A DNA stretch of 6,111 nucleotides, from contig PWGR01000251.1 in NCBI GenBank assembly GCA_003554565.1, forward strand, positions 1 to 6,111. Reading direction: 5' to 3'. A model generated the notes under the pieces. That model ran no database searches and had not been told where the DNA came from. It worked only from the letters and a program-made list of their open reading frames with translations. The position numbers and the translations under genes were made by a program. Positions within the stretch are counted from its first letter, which is position 1, and each line of letters starts with the position of its first letter. This DNA is from Clostridia bacterium (GTDB lineage: Bacteria; Bacillota; Sulfobacillia; SLMV01). This document shows positions 1 to 6,047 of the stretch, piece by piece.

Positions 1-23
1 CCCGGGGCGGTGCAGGGCCCGAA

Positions 24-1343
24 CTACTTCACGAAGGATACGTCCAACAGGTGTGTCGAACACGATATACACGGGTCATATGCGCGCACCAGCATCTCCA
101 GGGCAAGTGTGATGTCCTCTTCTGAGCGATGCATTATTTCGGGAATCAGTGCTCGCATATCCTCCTCTATATTTCCGAGATTTTGCGCCGTTGGAATGAT
201 GCAGTTTGCGTCACCAATGGTACCCTCGTCATCAATTTCGTAATCGTGAAACAGCACACCACGCGGGACCTCTGCTGCACCCACGCCCCGACCCGCCCGG
301 ACATCTACTTCGCGCCTTTCCTCCCGCAGCCCTGCGGTGAGAATGTCCTCGATGCGTTCAATGGAGTCTTCGAGACAGTGTATGCTTTCCACCAGCTGGG
401 CAACATTGTTCATGTACGGGTTTACAGTGTCCGGAGAAAGTCCCAGCTGGTAGGCCGCCTCGGTCGCTTCCGGACGCAGCAGGGAGAAGTTTATTTTCGT
501 CCTGGCCAGCGCACCCACCATATAGGAATCTCGGGCGTGTCGCGTATGTTTGGCCGTGGAGTGGCGAACGACTCGCTCGTTGGTCAGATCCCGGTACTGC
601 TGTACTGGATACTCGTACCCGTCAGTAGTACGCAGCCTGCCGTCAATCCACGCGTACTGATCAGGTCGGTACAGGGCCACATATTCCGTCTCGCGGTCGA
701 AGTCCGGTATATCCAGCGCAGCAAACAGATCGACAGCGGCCGATACGTCGTCGCGGGCAGCAATGAGCCGTTTTCGTACTCGCGCCAGCTCGGACTCATC
801 CGGGATCATCGAGAACCCGTTCACCTTCATGGATACCGGGTGAACCTTGCGCCCGCATATCAGATCTGCAAGATCGTTGGCGAGTTTTTTGAGCCGAAGA
901 GCACTGCGCACGAGCTCGGGATGATCATCCACCAGAGCTATTGCACTGCCGGCCCCGAAGAAGTCCGGCGCCGCCAGGAAGAATATATGTAGCCAGTGGC
1001 TCTGCATCATTTCGGCGTGCAGGAGAAGCTTACGCAACCGGAGAGTTTGCCTCGATGGAGTTATGTCGAAGGCGGCCTCCAGTGCATCTATGGAAGCCTG
1101 GGCGTGCCCCACCGCGCAGATGCCGCATATGCGCGACGTTATGTAGGGGGCTTCGTGCCACTTTCGGCCCAACAGTATGGACTCAAAGAACCGGGGCGAT
1201 TCAACAATCTGCAGCTCGGCCTTCTCCAGGCGTCCTTTTCGTACATTAACCACGATGTTTCCGTGTCCTTCGAGTCGGGTTACGTGATGGACATTGATGT
1301 TCAGTTCTCTTTCCGTAGCCTTCTCAGTCTTCTCCATTGTCAT
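24..1343 (-). CDS. hydA: Group 3b NiFe hydrogenase large (alpha, catalytic) subunit
   Basis: Catalytic subunit that holds the NiFe(CN)2CO centre and performs reversible H2 oxidation/proton reduction in the cytoplasm. Both nickel-ligand motifs are intact: RICGICAVGH at residues 71-80 (Cys73, Cys76) and DPCISCSTH at 423-431 (Cys425, Cys428). Other family segments are RLEGHG (23-28), GRKVHPVSMKVNGF (164-177) and PRGVLFHDYE (360-369). An 8-residue tail after His431 is expected to be removed by a maturation endopeptidase once nickel is inserted. The length, 439 residues, suits a group 3 large subunit. The start at 1343 is chosen because GGAGGG lies 8 bases upstream. An in-frame ATG at 1337 is the alternative, and a longer reading frame back to 1406 has no family similarity. 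It overlaps hydD by 20 bases and ends in TAG 23 bases from the window edge. Subgroup 3b is assigned from the hydBGDA gene set, not from this subunit alone. Confidence 0.96.
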   Translation of the reverse strand: MTMEKTEKATERELNINVHHVTRLEGHGNIVVNVRKGRLEKAELQIVESPRFFESILLGRKWHEAPYITSRICGICAVGHAQASIDALEAAFDITPSRQTLRLRKLLLHAEMMQSHWLHIFFLAAPDFFGAGSAIALVDDHPELVRSALRLKKLANDLADLICGRKVHPVSMKVNGFSMIPDESELARVRKRLIAARDDVSAAVDLFAALDIPDFDRETEYVALYRPDQYAWIDGRLRTTDGYEYPVQQYRDLTNERVVRHSTAKHTRHARDSYMVGALARTKINFSLLRPEATEAAYQLGLSPDTVNPYMNNVAQLVESIHCLEDSIERIEDILTAGLREERREVDVRAGRGVGAAEVPRGVLFHDYEIDDEGTIGDANCIIPTAQNLGNIEEDMRALIPEIMHRSEEDITLALEMLVRAYDPCISCSTHLLDVSFVK

Positions 1344-2088
1344 TCTTTTTTCCCTCCGGACCCGCGTGGAACAACTCCAGACGCCGCCGCGCCTCTCTCT
1401 CGTCAATTCCCGCCTCTACCATGATATCGATCATCGACTCCACATTGGCGTCATCAACCAGGCCCCGACACCCCATGCAGGCGGACCCGAATCCGGGGCA
1501 GAGCGCTCCACACCCCGCCCGCGTCACCGGCCCCTGACAGAATTCCCCGTCGTTCAGGTCGTACAGGCAGACATTTTCGTCAATCCGGCACTCCACACAG
1601 ACCGGATAGTTGGGATCATAGGGCTCTTTGCCCATCAGCAGCGATTTGATCAGGTGCAGAAACTCGTCGCGGTCAATCGGACAGCTTCTGATATAATAAT
1701 CGACCTCCACCACTTCATCCAGCGGCCGCGCGACCGTGACATCATCTGCGACATCGGGGTGCTCTCCATACACCCGACGCAGGTTCTCCTCAGGGGATCG
1801 GAGATTGCGCAGGCCGATTACACCGGCTGCTGCCGCACAGGCCCCCATGGCCACCAGAACATCCGCCTTGCGGCGAATTTCTTGCAAGACTGGTATCTCT
1901 GACTCACGGGTGACCGCGCCTTCCACAAGAGCTATATCATATTCGCCGGATATGGGATCCATTGCCTCCCGAAAGGAAACCAGGTCTATGGCCTGCACAA
2001 GGTCGAGCAGCTCCTCTTCCATGTTGAGAATCTGCAGCTGACATCCCTCGCAGCTCGAGAGGCTGAATATCCCTACCCGTGGTTTCAT
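1324..2088 (-). CDS. hydD: Group 3b NiFe hydrogenase small (delta) subunit, three [4Fe-4S] clusters
   Basis: Electron-transfer subunit that pairs with HydA and relays electrons between the NiFe site and HydG/HydB. It has 254 residues and exactly twelve cysteines, the number needed for three [4Fe-4S] clusters. Cys13, Cys16 (SSCEGCQLQIL), Cys84 (GACAAAAGV) and Cys136 (RSCPID) fit the proximal cluster. Cys164, 167, 174, 184, 193, 197, 204 and 207 in the C-terminal third fit two further clusters, including the conserved stretches PVCVEC, TRAGCGALCPGFG and CMGCRG. There is no twin-arginine signal peptide, so it is a cytoplasmic type unlike periplasmic uptake hydrogenases. The start at 2088 is an ATGA overlap with the hydG stop and has GGGAG 8 bases upstream. 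An upstream in-frame ATG at 2187 would add 33 residues unlike the family. Ser135 stands where many homologues have Gly before the fourth proximal cysteine. Confidence 0.95.
   Translation of the reverse strand: MKPRVGIFSLSSCEGCQLQILNMEEELLDLVQAIDLVSFREAMDPISGEYDIALVEGAVTRESEIPVLQEIRRKADVLVAMGACAAAAGVIGLRNLRSPEENLRRVYGEHPDVADDVTVARPLDEVVEVDYYIRSCPIDRDEFLHLIKSLLMGKEPYDPNYPVCVECRIDENVCLYDLNDGEFCQGPVTRAGCGALCPGFGSACMGCRGLVDDANVESMIDIMVEAGIDEREARRRLELFHAGPEGKKNDNGED
1352..1357 (-). promoter_or_regulatory. Shine-Dalgarno site fixing the hydA start
   Basis: GGAGGG on the minus strand, 8 bases before the ATG at 1343 and 14 bases before the second in-frame ATG at 1337. It lies inside the last codons of hydD, so terminating ribosomes can reinitiate on hydA. 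This spacing supports MTMEK as the N-terminus of the large subunit. Confidence 0.75.
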
Positions 2089-2933
2089 TCTGTCCACTCC
2101 CGCTGCAGGGTTTCCTGCAGCTGGTCGTATGAGAAGCACGGACCGTCGCGGCACACAAAAAAGGGTCCTTCCTGGCAGTGTCCGCACTTACCGACTCCAC
2201 ATTTCATCCGGCGCTCCAGAGACAAAAAGACCATGTCATCGGAGATCCCGATGGCGCGGGCTTCCGCGAGCACAAAACGAAACATGATGTCCGGCCCGCA
2301 GATGAAAGCCCCCGTATTTTCACCGTCCATCGAAACCAGGTGAAACAGCTCGGTAACCAGCCCTACGTGTCCTCTCCAGGTATCGTCGGCAAGATCCACA
2401 GTGATATGACAGTCCACGGATGGATCGGACTGCCACTTCTTTAAATCTTCCCGGTACAGCACCGTATCGGGGGAACGGGTGCCGTAAAAGATGATTATCC
2501 GGCCGTACTGGTCCCGCTCCTCGAGTGCTGTGTGAATCACGGGTCGCAGGGGAACCAGTCCCAGCCCACCCGCGACGAACAGGATGTCGTATCCGCGCAC
2601 TGCTGCAAGATCAAAACTGGTGCCGAACGGCCCTCTTATGCCCACCACATTGCCTTTTCCGAGCTGTCGTATGGCATTGGTCACGTTCCCCACATGCCGT
2701 ATGCAGAGCTCAAACCCATCCGTCATCGATGGCGGTGAAGTGATCGATATTGGTGCCTCGCCCACTCCGGGAATCGACACCTGCACGAACTGACCCGGTT
2801 CGTGGCCCAGTGTGCGCCCCGATTTGAACCTCAGATGATACCAGGTTTCGTCATTCGTCATGGTTTTCCTGTCGACTATCTCTGCGGATTCCGGAACATA
2901 CAGCGATTTTGCGTGATGTTCTGAGCGGGTCAT
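2085..2933 (-). CDS. hydG: Group 3b hydrogenase gamma subunit, FAD/NAD(P)-binding diaphorase
   Basis: Flavoprotein subunit that exchanges electrons with NAD(P)(H). It belongs to the ferredoxin-NADP reductase superfamily and resembles PyrK and the sulfite reductase AsrB. The order in 282 residues is: an N-terminal beta-barrel FAD domain with GQFVQVSIPG (47-56) and the flavin-binding segment APISITSP (60-67); a pyridine-nucleotide domain with FVAGGLGLVPLRP (119-131) and CGPDIMFRF (212-220); and a C-terminal [2Fe-2S] site with Cys245, Cys250, Cys253 and Cys261 (C-x4-C-x2-C-x7-C), with Cys266 nearby. The ATG overlaps the hydB stop as ATGA, and GGGAG lies 10 bases upstream. NADP rather than NAD preference is known for characterised group 3b enzymes such as the Pyrococcus ones. 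I cannot read the specificity directly from this sequence. Confidence 0.94.
   Translation of the reverse strand: MTRSEHHAKSLYVPESAEIVDRKTMTNDETWYHLRFKSGRTLGHEPGQFVQVSIPGVGEAPISITSPPSMTDGFELCIRHVGNVTNAIRQLGKGNVVGIRGPFGTSFDLAAVRGYDILFVAGGLGLVPLRPVIHTALEERDQYGRIIIFYGTRSPDTVLYREDLKKWQSDPSVDCHITVDLADDTWRGHVGLVTELFHLVSMDGENTGAFICGPDIMFRFVLAEARAIGISDDMVFLSLERRMKCGVGKCGHCQEGPFFVCRDGPCFSYDQLQETLQREWTE
2097..2101 (-). promoter_or_regulatory. Shine-Dalgarno site fixing the hydD start
   Basis: GGGAG on the minus strand, 8 bases before the ATG at 2088, within the last codons of hydG. It decides against the longer in-frame start at 2187 and supports translational coupling from hydG to hydD. Confidence 0.7.
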
Positions 2934-4021
2934 CCATGATCATCTCCCTTATCGCGATGCCGCATGAGAGCATTGTATACCTCCGGGTGGTCAATGCCCG
3001 CGAGACAGGTTCGCGCACATCGCCCACACCCGATGCAGTACAAATCACCGTACCGCTCCGGACCATACTTGCCCTTGTGAAGGAACATGTGCCGGAGTCG
3101 GTCGCTGCGCTCTCGCCGGAAGTTCTCTCCTCCTGCCACCGCAGCAAACTCAAGAAGGGTGCACCCATCCCACCTTCTGGTCCTCTCCCCCTCCTTCAGG
3201 TCCAGGGAAACAGTATCCTCAACATCAAAACAGAAGCAGGTCGGACAGACCAGATTGCACCTGCCGCACCCCAGGCACCGATCACCGTATTCATCCCAGA
3301 CCGGGCTGTCTTCCGAACCTTCGAGAACCTCGGGGATGTCTTCACCCGGGAAATCTAAACGCTCCTGGCACTTGCGAAAGACCTTTTCCTTCGCTTGCAC
3401 CACGTCCTTTAGTCTCTGCAGGTCCTGTTCAGTTGCATCCCGTATCTCCTGACATTCTTCGAGCAGCTCTGCCCCCTGGTCTGTCCCGACGCGCACCAAC
3501 CAGTCCTCCCCGAGGTCTGTCAGCAATAGATCGAATCCCTCGTCTGCGTCGCTCGTACCCACTGCGGCACAGAAGGCCAGTTCATCACATGGTTCGAGAC
3601 AATCCAGACCGATTATTATGGCGGCCCGGCGCCTTGCGAGATAATGAGGGTCTGGCTCCGTGTCGGAAAAAACCTGATCCATGCGATGAATGGCCGCAAT
3701 ATCGCACGGCCGGACAGCGAGCAAAATTCGTCGCTTCTGTTCGACATCGGCGGTGTACTCCAGCTCCTCGCCTTCATGTACGGCAGAATCGGCAGGAGAG
3801 CTGAAGCGGAACAACGCCTCCTGTGGGGGGAGGAGGTATTTCTTTGGAGAGCTCAGTGTCGGTATGTACTCCTCTTCCTCCAGGGATGAGGCGTCCTGTA
3901 CTTCCCCGTAGGAGAACTCGCCTGCAGCGCGAGCTACCGGGGCGACCACACTCACTTCCTCCGCCTGGCGCTCGATGAAGGATGCAAATGCCGGTTTGCC
4001 CACCACTTTTGCTGTGTCCAT
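2930..4021 (-). CDS. hydB: Group 3b hydrogenase beta subunit, 2x[4Fe-4S] ferredoxin-type (sulfhydrogenase/AsrA family)
   Basis: Electron-transfer subunit of the heterotetrameric sulfhydrogenase, homologous to anaerobic sulfite reductase subunit A. With HydG it forms the module linked to NAD(P)H oxidation and, in Pyrococcus, to sulfur reduction. In 363 residues, the N-terminal half carries the family signature LLAVRPCDIAAIHRMD (100-115) and a cysteine-bearing segment GLDCLEPCDELAFC (138-151). The C-terminal part has two ferredoxin motifs, C249-x2-C252-x2-C255-x3-C259-P and C329-x2-C332-x2-C335-x3-C339. The second lacks the usual proline after its fourth cysteine (Leu340). The interior is rich in Asp and Glu, for example LEEEEY at 47-52. 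It is the first gene of the operon, with GGGAG 10 bases before its ATG and a 363-base upstream gap, so the operon promoter should lie there. It ends in an ATGA overlap with hydG. Confidence 0.93.
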   Translation of the reverse strand: MDTAKVVGKPAFASFIERQAEEVSVVAPVARAAGEFSYGEVQDASSLEEEEYIPTLSSPKKYLLPPQEALFRFSSPADSAVHEGEELEYTADVEQKRRILLAVRPCDIAAIHRMDQVFSDTEPDPHYLARRRAAIIIGLDCLEPCDELAFCAAVGTSDADEGFDLLLTDLGEDWLVRVGTDQGAELLEECQEIRDATEQDLQRLKDVVQAKEKVFRKCQERLDFPGEDIPEVLEGSEDSPVWDEYGDRCLGCGRCNLVCPTCFCFDVEDTVSLDLKEGERTRRWDGCTLLEFAAVAGGENFRRERSDRLRHMFLHKGKYGPERYGDLYCIGCGRCARTCLAGIDHPEVYNALMRHRDKGDDHG

Positions 4022-4031
4022 GATTGCAATA

Positions 4032-4036
4032 CTCCC
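4032..4036 (-). promoter_or_regulatory. Shine-Dalgarno site of hydB
   Basis: GGGAG on the minus strand, 10 bases before the hydB ATG at 4021. It supports that start, which is also the first ATG of the reading frame. Confidence 0.6.
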
Positions 4037-4091
4037 TTGTGCTGCGCAGTGTGCTTGCTCCTCGGAGTCAACCAGGGCCTAGATGCTAGCC

Positions 4092-4111
4092 TGTGCAATC
4101 GCGGCTGCACA
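4092..4111. promoter_or_regulatory. Inverted repeat TGTGCA-N8-TGCACA upstream of hydB, candidate operator
   Basis: A perfect 6+6 dyad with an 8-base spacer. Its hydB-proximal edge is 71 bases before the hydB ATG, a place where a repressor or activator could act. It could alternatively form a hairpin in a leader RNA. The arms resemble, but do not match, CRP/FNR-type half sites. The binding protein is unknown. Confidence 0.35.
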
Positions 4112-4170
4112 TACTCAAGGGGTTCATGTCACCTGATGTGGTCAAAAAGATGGCTGACGGCATCCCTAAG

Positions 4171-4219
4171 GAATAGCACAGAGTTCCCCGTGTGCCGGGC
4201 GCCGGCATTCCAGCTATTC
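4171..4219 (-). other. Nested inverted repeats, possible leader RNA structure
   Basis: On the minus strand GAATAGC (4219-4213) can pair with GCTATTC (4177-4171). This encloses a compact hairpin TGCCGG-CGC-CCGGCA (4207-4193). No run of T follows, so it is not a standard terminator. It could be a structured 5' leader of the hyd mRNA or chance. A 7-base inverted repeat at this spacing is expected about once by chance in a region of this size. Confidence 0.25.
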
Positions 4220-4298
4220 GCCCGACAATTAAATATTAGAGTAAACCCCCGCCACATCGGGAATCGGCGTCACTCAGAACGAGGAACGCAAAGATGGT

Positions 4299-4338
4299 AA
4301 AGCCCCTTTTCAGGGCAAGGCTCCTGCAGTCTGCCCTG
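4299..4338 (-). terminator. Possible weak terminator or alternative hairpins after the dehydrogenase gene
   Basis: A minus-strand transcript leaving the dehydrogenase gene (stop at 4385) meets CAGGGCA (4338-4332), which can pair with TGCCCTG (4317-4311) across a 14-base loop. The second arm also contributes GCCC to a smaller hairpin with GGGC (4305-4302), followed by only three T. The two hairpins exclude each other. The short T tract makes efficient intrinsic termination doubtful. Confidence 0.25.
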
Positions 4339-4384
4339 TTAACACTCACCTTCTTCCGACGGAATATTGTGCTACGCTGGTCCC

Positions 4385-5380
4385 TCAGCTGAAGGGGCCA
4401 GCTACCGGATGCTCCGGCGGCTCCCCCCGCCACACCCGGACAATATCCTCTGCCGCCCGCCGGGCAATCTCCTCCAGGCATTCCTCAGTCGAGCCGGCCA
4501 GATGAGGCGTCAGGACGACCCGTTCTCCAACCAGGGGCTCGAGGTCCTCCGCTGGTGCGGGCTCCCGGTGGAAGACATCCAGTGCTACCCCGCCGAGATG
4601 TCCGCGGTGAGCCGCCTGGGCAGCTGCGTGGGCCTGTACCACTGGCCCACGGGCCACGTTTATCAGATATGCTCCCGCTTTCATCCGGCCGATGGCCGCC
4701 GCGTCAATCAGGTGTCTGGTATCTTCGGTCAGGGGCACGTGAACCGACAGGATGTCGGCGCTCTCGAGAACTTCTTTCCATGACACTGCCCGAACATCAG
4801 TCGGAAGCCCGTCGGTGAGATCGGGGCGGGGCCTCGGGTGGTGAAAAACGATCTCCGCGCCCAGGGAGTGAGCCAGCCGTGCGACGATGCCTCCTATGAG
4901 ACCCATTCCGAGAATCCCCCAGCGTCTCCCGGCGATCTGGCGGCCCGTATGCAGGCCGGCTTCCCAATTGCCTCTGCTCATGGCCGCGTTGGCAGGGACA
5001 ATACCTCGCATGAGTGTCAGCGCCAACCCGATGGTCATCTCGGCCACCGCCCGGGCATTGCCCCCCGGGACATTGGTCACAGTGATCCCCCGCTCGTGCG
5101 CCGCCCGGACATCCACCTGGTCCACACCCGCTCCGTGCAGCGCTATTACCTGCAGGTGCGGACACCGGTCCATGAGGTCTCCGTCCACTGTGCCGGTGCG
5201 TACCAGAAGACCGCATGCCTGGCTCATTACCTCGAGAGTTTCTTCTGTCGCCTCATCCCACCCCAGCCAGGGGACCAGGTGCAGCATTCCCTCCTCCTGC
5301 AGTACCCTGTCGACCGCCTGCCGATCGACAGGAGTGGTCTCCGTCGCCGTTGCTACCAGAACGGGCTGCTGTGCTTGCAT
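4385..5380 (-). CDS. D-isomer-specific 2-hydroxyacid dehydrogenase (substrate unknown)
   Basis: Cytoplasmic NAD(P)-dependent oxidoreductase interconverting a D-2-hydroxyacid and its 2-keto acid. It is in the family of phosphoglycerate dehydrogenase and hydroxypyruvate/glyoxylate reductase. In 331 residues the N-terminal substrate domain includes NVPGGNARAVAEMTIGLAL (103-121). The Rossmann domain has G158-x-G160-x2-G163 (GILGMGLIGG). The catalytic triad is complete: Arg244 in NVARGP, Glu273 in HREP and His293 in TPHLAG. The strand-2 position that is Asp in NAD enzymes appears to be His181, followed by Arg183 and Arg185, which suggests NADP(H) preference. There is no C-terminal ACT domain, so it is not a long-form SerA. 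The helix after Arg244 is rich in Ala and His and departs from the usual acidic pattern. GGAGG 10 bases upstream supports the ATG at 5380. It follows yigZ by 25 bases. Substrate candidates are hydroxypyruvate, glyoxylate, 3-phosphohydroxypyruvate or another keto acid. Confidence 0.9.
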   Translation of the reverse strand: MQAQQPVLVATATETTPVDRQAVDRVLQEEGMLHLVPWLGWDEATEETLEVMSQACGLLVRTGTVDGDLMDRCPHLQVIALHGAGVDQVDVRAAHERGITVTNVPGGNARAVAEMTIGLALTLMRGIVPANAAMSRGNWEAGLHTGRQIAGRRWGILGMGLIGGIVARLAHSLGAEIVFHHPRPRPDLTDGLPTDVRAVSWKEVLESADILSVHVPLTEDTRHLIDAAAIGRMKAGAYLINVARGPVVQAHAAAQAAHRGHLGGVALDVFHREPAPAEDLEPLVGERVVLTPHLAGSTEECLEEIARRAAEDIVRVWRGEPPEHPVAGPFS

Positions 5381-5390
5381 CTATGCATCG

Positions 5391-5395
5391 CCTCC
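5391..5395 (-). promoter_or_regulatory. Shine-Dalgarno site of the 2-hydroxyacid dehydrogenase gene
   Basis: GGAGG on the minus strand, 10 bases before the ATG at 5380, in the 25-base gap after the yigZ stop. An ATG at 5388 is closer but is out of frame with the dehydrogenase. Confidence 0.65.
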
Positions 5396-5405
5396 ATCCG
5401 TGCAG

Positions 5406-6047
5406 TCACTGGTTCCACGGCAGGTAGCGTCTGTCTAGCTCTTCGACCTCTATCGAGTCCGAGCTTTCCTCCGCCATCCAATTTAAAAGTGCCTCCAACT
5501 GATCGCAGGCCACCGCCAGCATAAGGGTCACCTCGGCGCCGTACTGCACATCCAGCTGGAGATGGTCAGCCTCCTGAATGGCGTGCTCCAGCCGTCCCCA
5601 GAGTGGATAGGGGATCTGACAAGTGAGGATCTGATGCAGGACGTAGCGGCTGGTGCCCGCCGCCTCTACCGCCGCGCGACCGGCATCGGCATAAGCGCGT
5701 GCCAGTCCGCCAGTACCGAGAAGAGTGCCGCCGAAAATGCGGGAGACCACGATGATGGAATTGGTCAATTCTCTTCCCCTCATAAGCTGCAGGAGAGGCA
5801 TTCCCGCGGTTCCCGAGGGCTCCCCGTCGTCCGAGTACCTTTCCCGCACGGAGTCAATTCCCACCCGGTAGGCATAGGCATGGTGTGAGGCATCGGGGAC
5901 CTTGGAGGAAACCTGATCGATTATATCCCTGGCCGTGGACTCATCAGAAGCGGGGGATGCCGTTCCGATGAATTGTGATTTTCGCCGCCTGACCGTCTTG
6001 CGTCCAACCGATTTCAGGCTGTGATAGGATGAAGACTCACCAGTCAT
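5406..6047 (-). CDS. yigZ: YigZ/IMPACT (UPF0029) family protein
   Basis: Member of the widespread IMPACT family, found in bacteria as YigZ/YvyE and in eukaryotes as a regulator of GCN2. The bacterial role is poorly defined; links to translation have been proposed. In 213 residues the N-terminal domain shows the family blocks in order: SQFIGTASPA (24-33), DASHHAYAYRVG (52-63), RYSDDGEPSGTAGMP (70-84) and IFGGTLLGTGGLARAYADA (104-122). A C-terminal ferredoxin-fold domain (DUF1949 type) fits residues about 135-195. The length matches the bacterial family (about 200-215). The ATG at 6047 is preceded by a run of seven G (6055-6061) at 7 bases, an acceptable ribosome site. No signal peptide or membrane segment is visible. 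It precedes the dehydrogenase gene by 25 bases and probably shares its transcript. No functional link to the hydrogenase is evident. Confidence 0.92.
   Translation of the reverse strand: MTGESSSYHSLKSVGRKTVRRRKSQFIGTASPASDESTARDIIDQVSSKVPDASHHAYAYRVGIDSVRERYSDDGEPSGTAGMPLLQLMRGRELTNSIIVVSRIFGGTLLGTGGLARAYADAGRAAVEAAGTSRYVLHQILTCQIPYPLWGRLEHAIQEADHLQLDVQYGAEVTLMLAVACDQLEALLNWMAEESSDSIEVEELDRRYLPWNQ

Larger units (their letters stand above)
4022..4384 (-). promoter_or_regulatory. 363-base intergenic region, upstream/leader of the hyd operon
   Basis: No convincing gene is seen on either strand. The region should hold the 3' end of the dehydrogenase transcript and the hydB promoter. It contains an AT-rich patch (4227-4238, minus-strand TAATATTTAATT) that could be a -10 region, though no good -35 lies at the right distance. 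It also has three inverted-repeat structures, listed separately, and seven copies of TGTGC/GCACA (starts 4038, 4050, 4092, 4107, 4176, 4191, 4368). I find no tRNA, no sigma-54 site with correct GG/GC spacing and no clear FNR or CRP box. The assignment as control region rests mainly on position. Confidence 0.5.

Noticed and set aside
1..23. GC-rich stretch with GGGCCC and CCCGGG palindromes after the hydA stop
   Set aside because: Only 23 bases are visible, not enough to distinguish a terminator from the start of the next gene.
129..992. Long plus-strand reading frame of 287 codons opposite hydA
   Set aside because: It lies antisense to a gene with intact catalytic motifs, has no recognisable domain, and is explained by the codon pattern of the opposite strand.
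1294..1902. Plus-strand reading frame of 202 codons opposite hydD and the hydA start
   Set aside because: Antisense shadow of hydD with no family motif. It starts inside one well-supported gene and ends inside another.
4086..4208. Minus-strand 40-codon reading frame (starts MPAPGTRGTL) in the hydB upstream region
   Set aside because: No properly spaced Shine-Dalgarno sequence, no recognisable motif, and a start within the GC-rich hairpin. A leader peptide cannot be excluded but is not supported.
4242..4257. Sigma-54-like element (minus strand TGGCGGGGGTTTAC)
   Set aside because: The GG is present but the required GC is not at the correct spacing from it, and the -12 TTGC is TTAC.
4250..4269. 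Inverted repeat CGCC...GGCG followed by GGGTTT on the minus strand, as a terminator
   Set aside because: Only four base pairs around a 12-base loop, and a T tract of three. Too weak to call.
4037..4300. Plus-strand reading frame of 87 codons in the intergenic region
   Set aside because: Cysteine-, serine- and arginine-rich random-looking composition. It would cover most of the expected hydB promoter region, and no family is recognised.
4838..5524. Plus-strand reading frame of 228 codons opposite the dehydrogenase and yigZ
   Set aside because: It spans the boundary of two well-supported minus-strand genes, is low in recognisable features, and is most likely a shadow.
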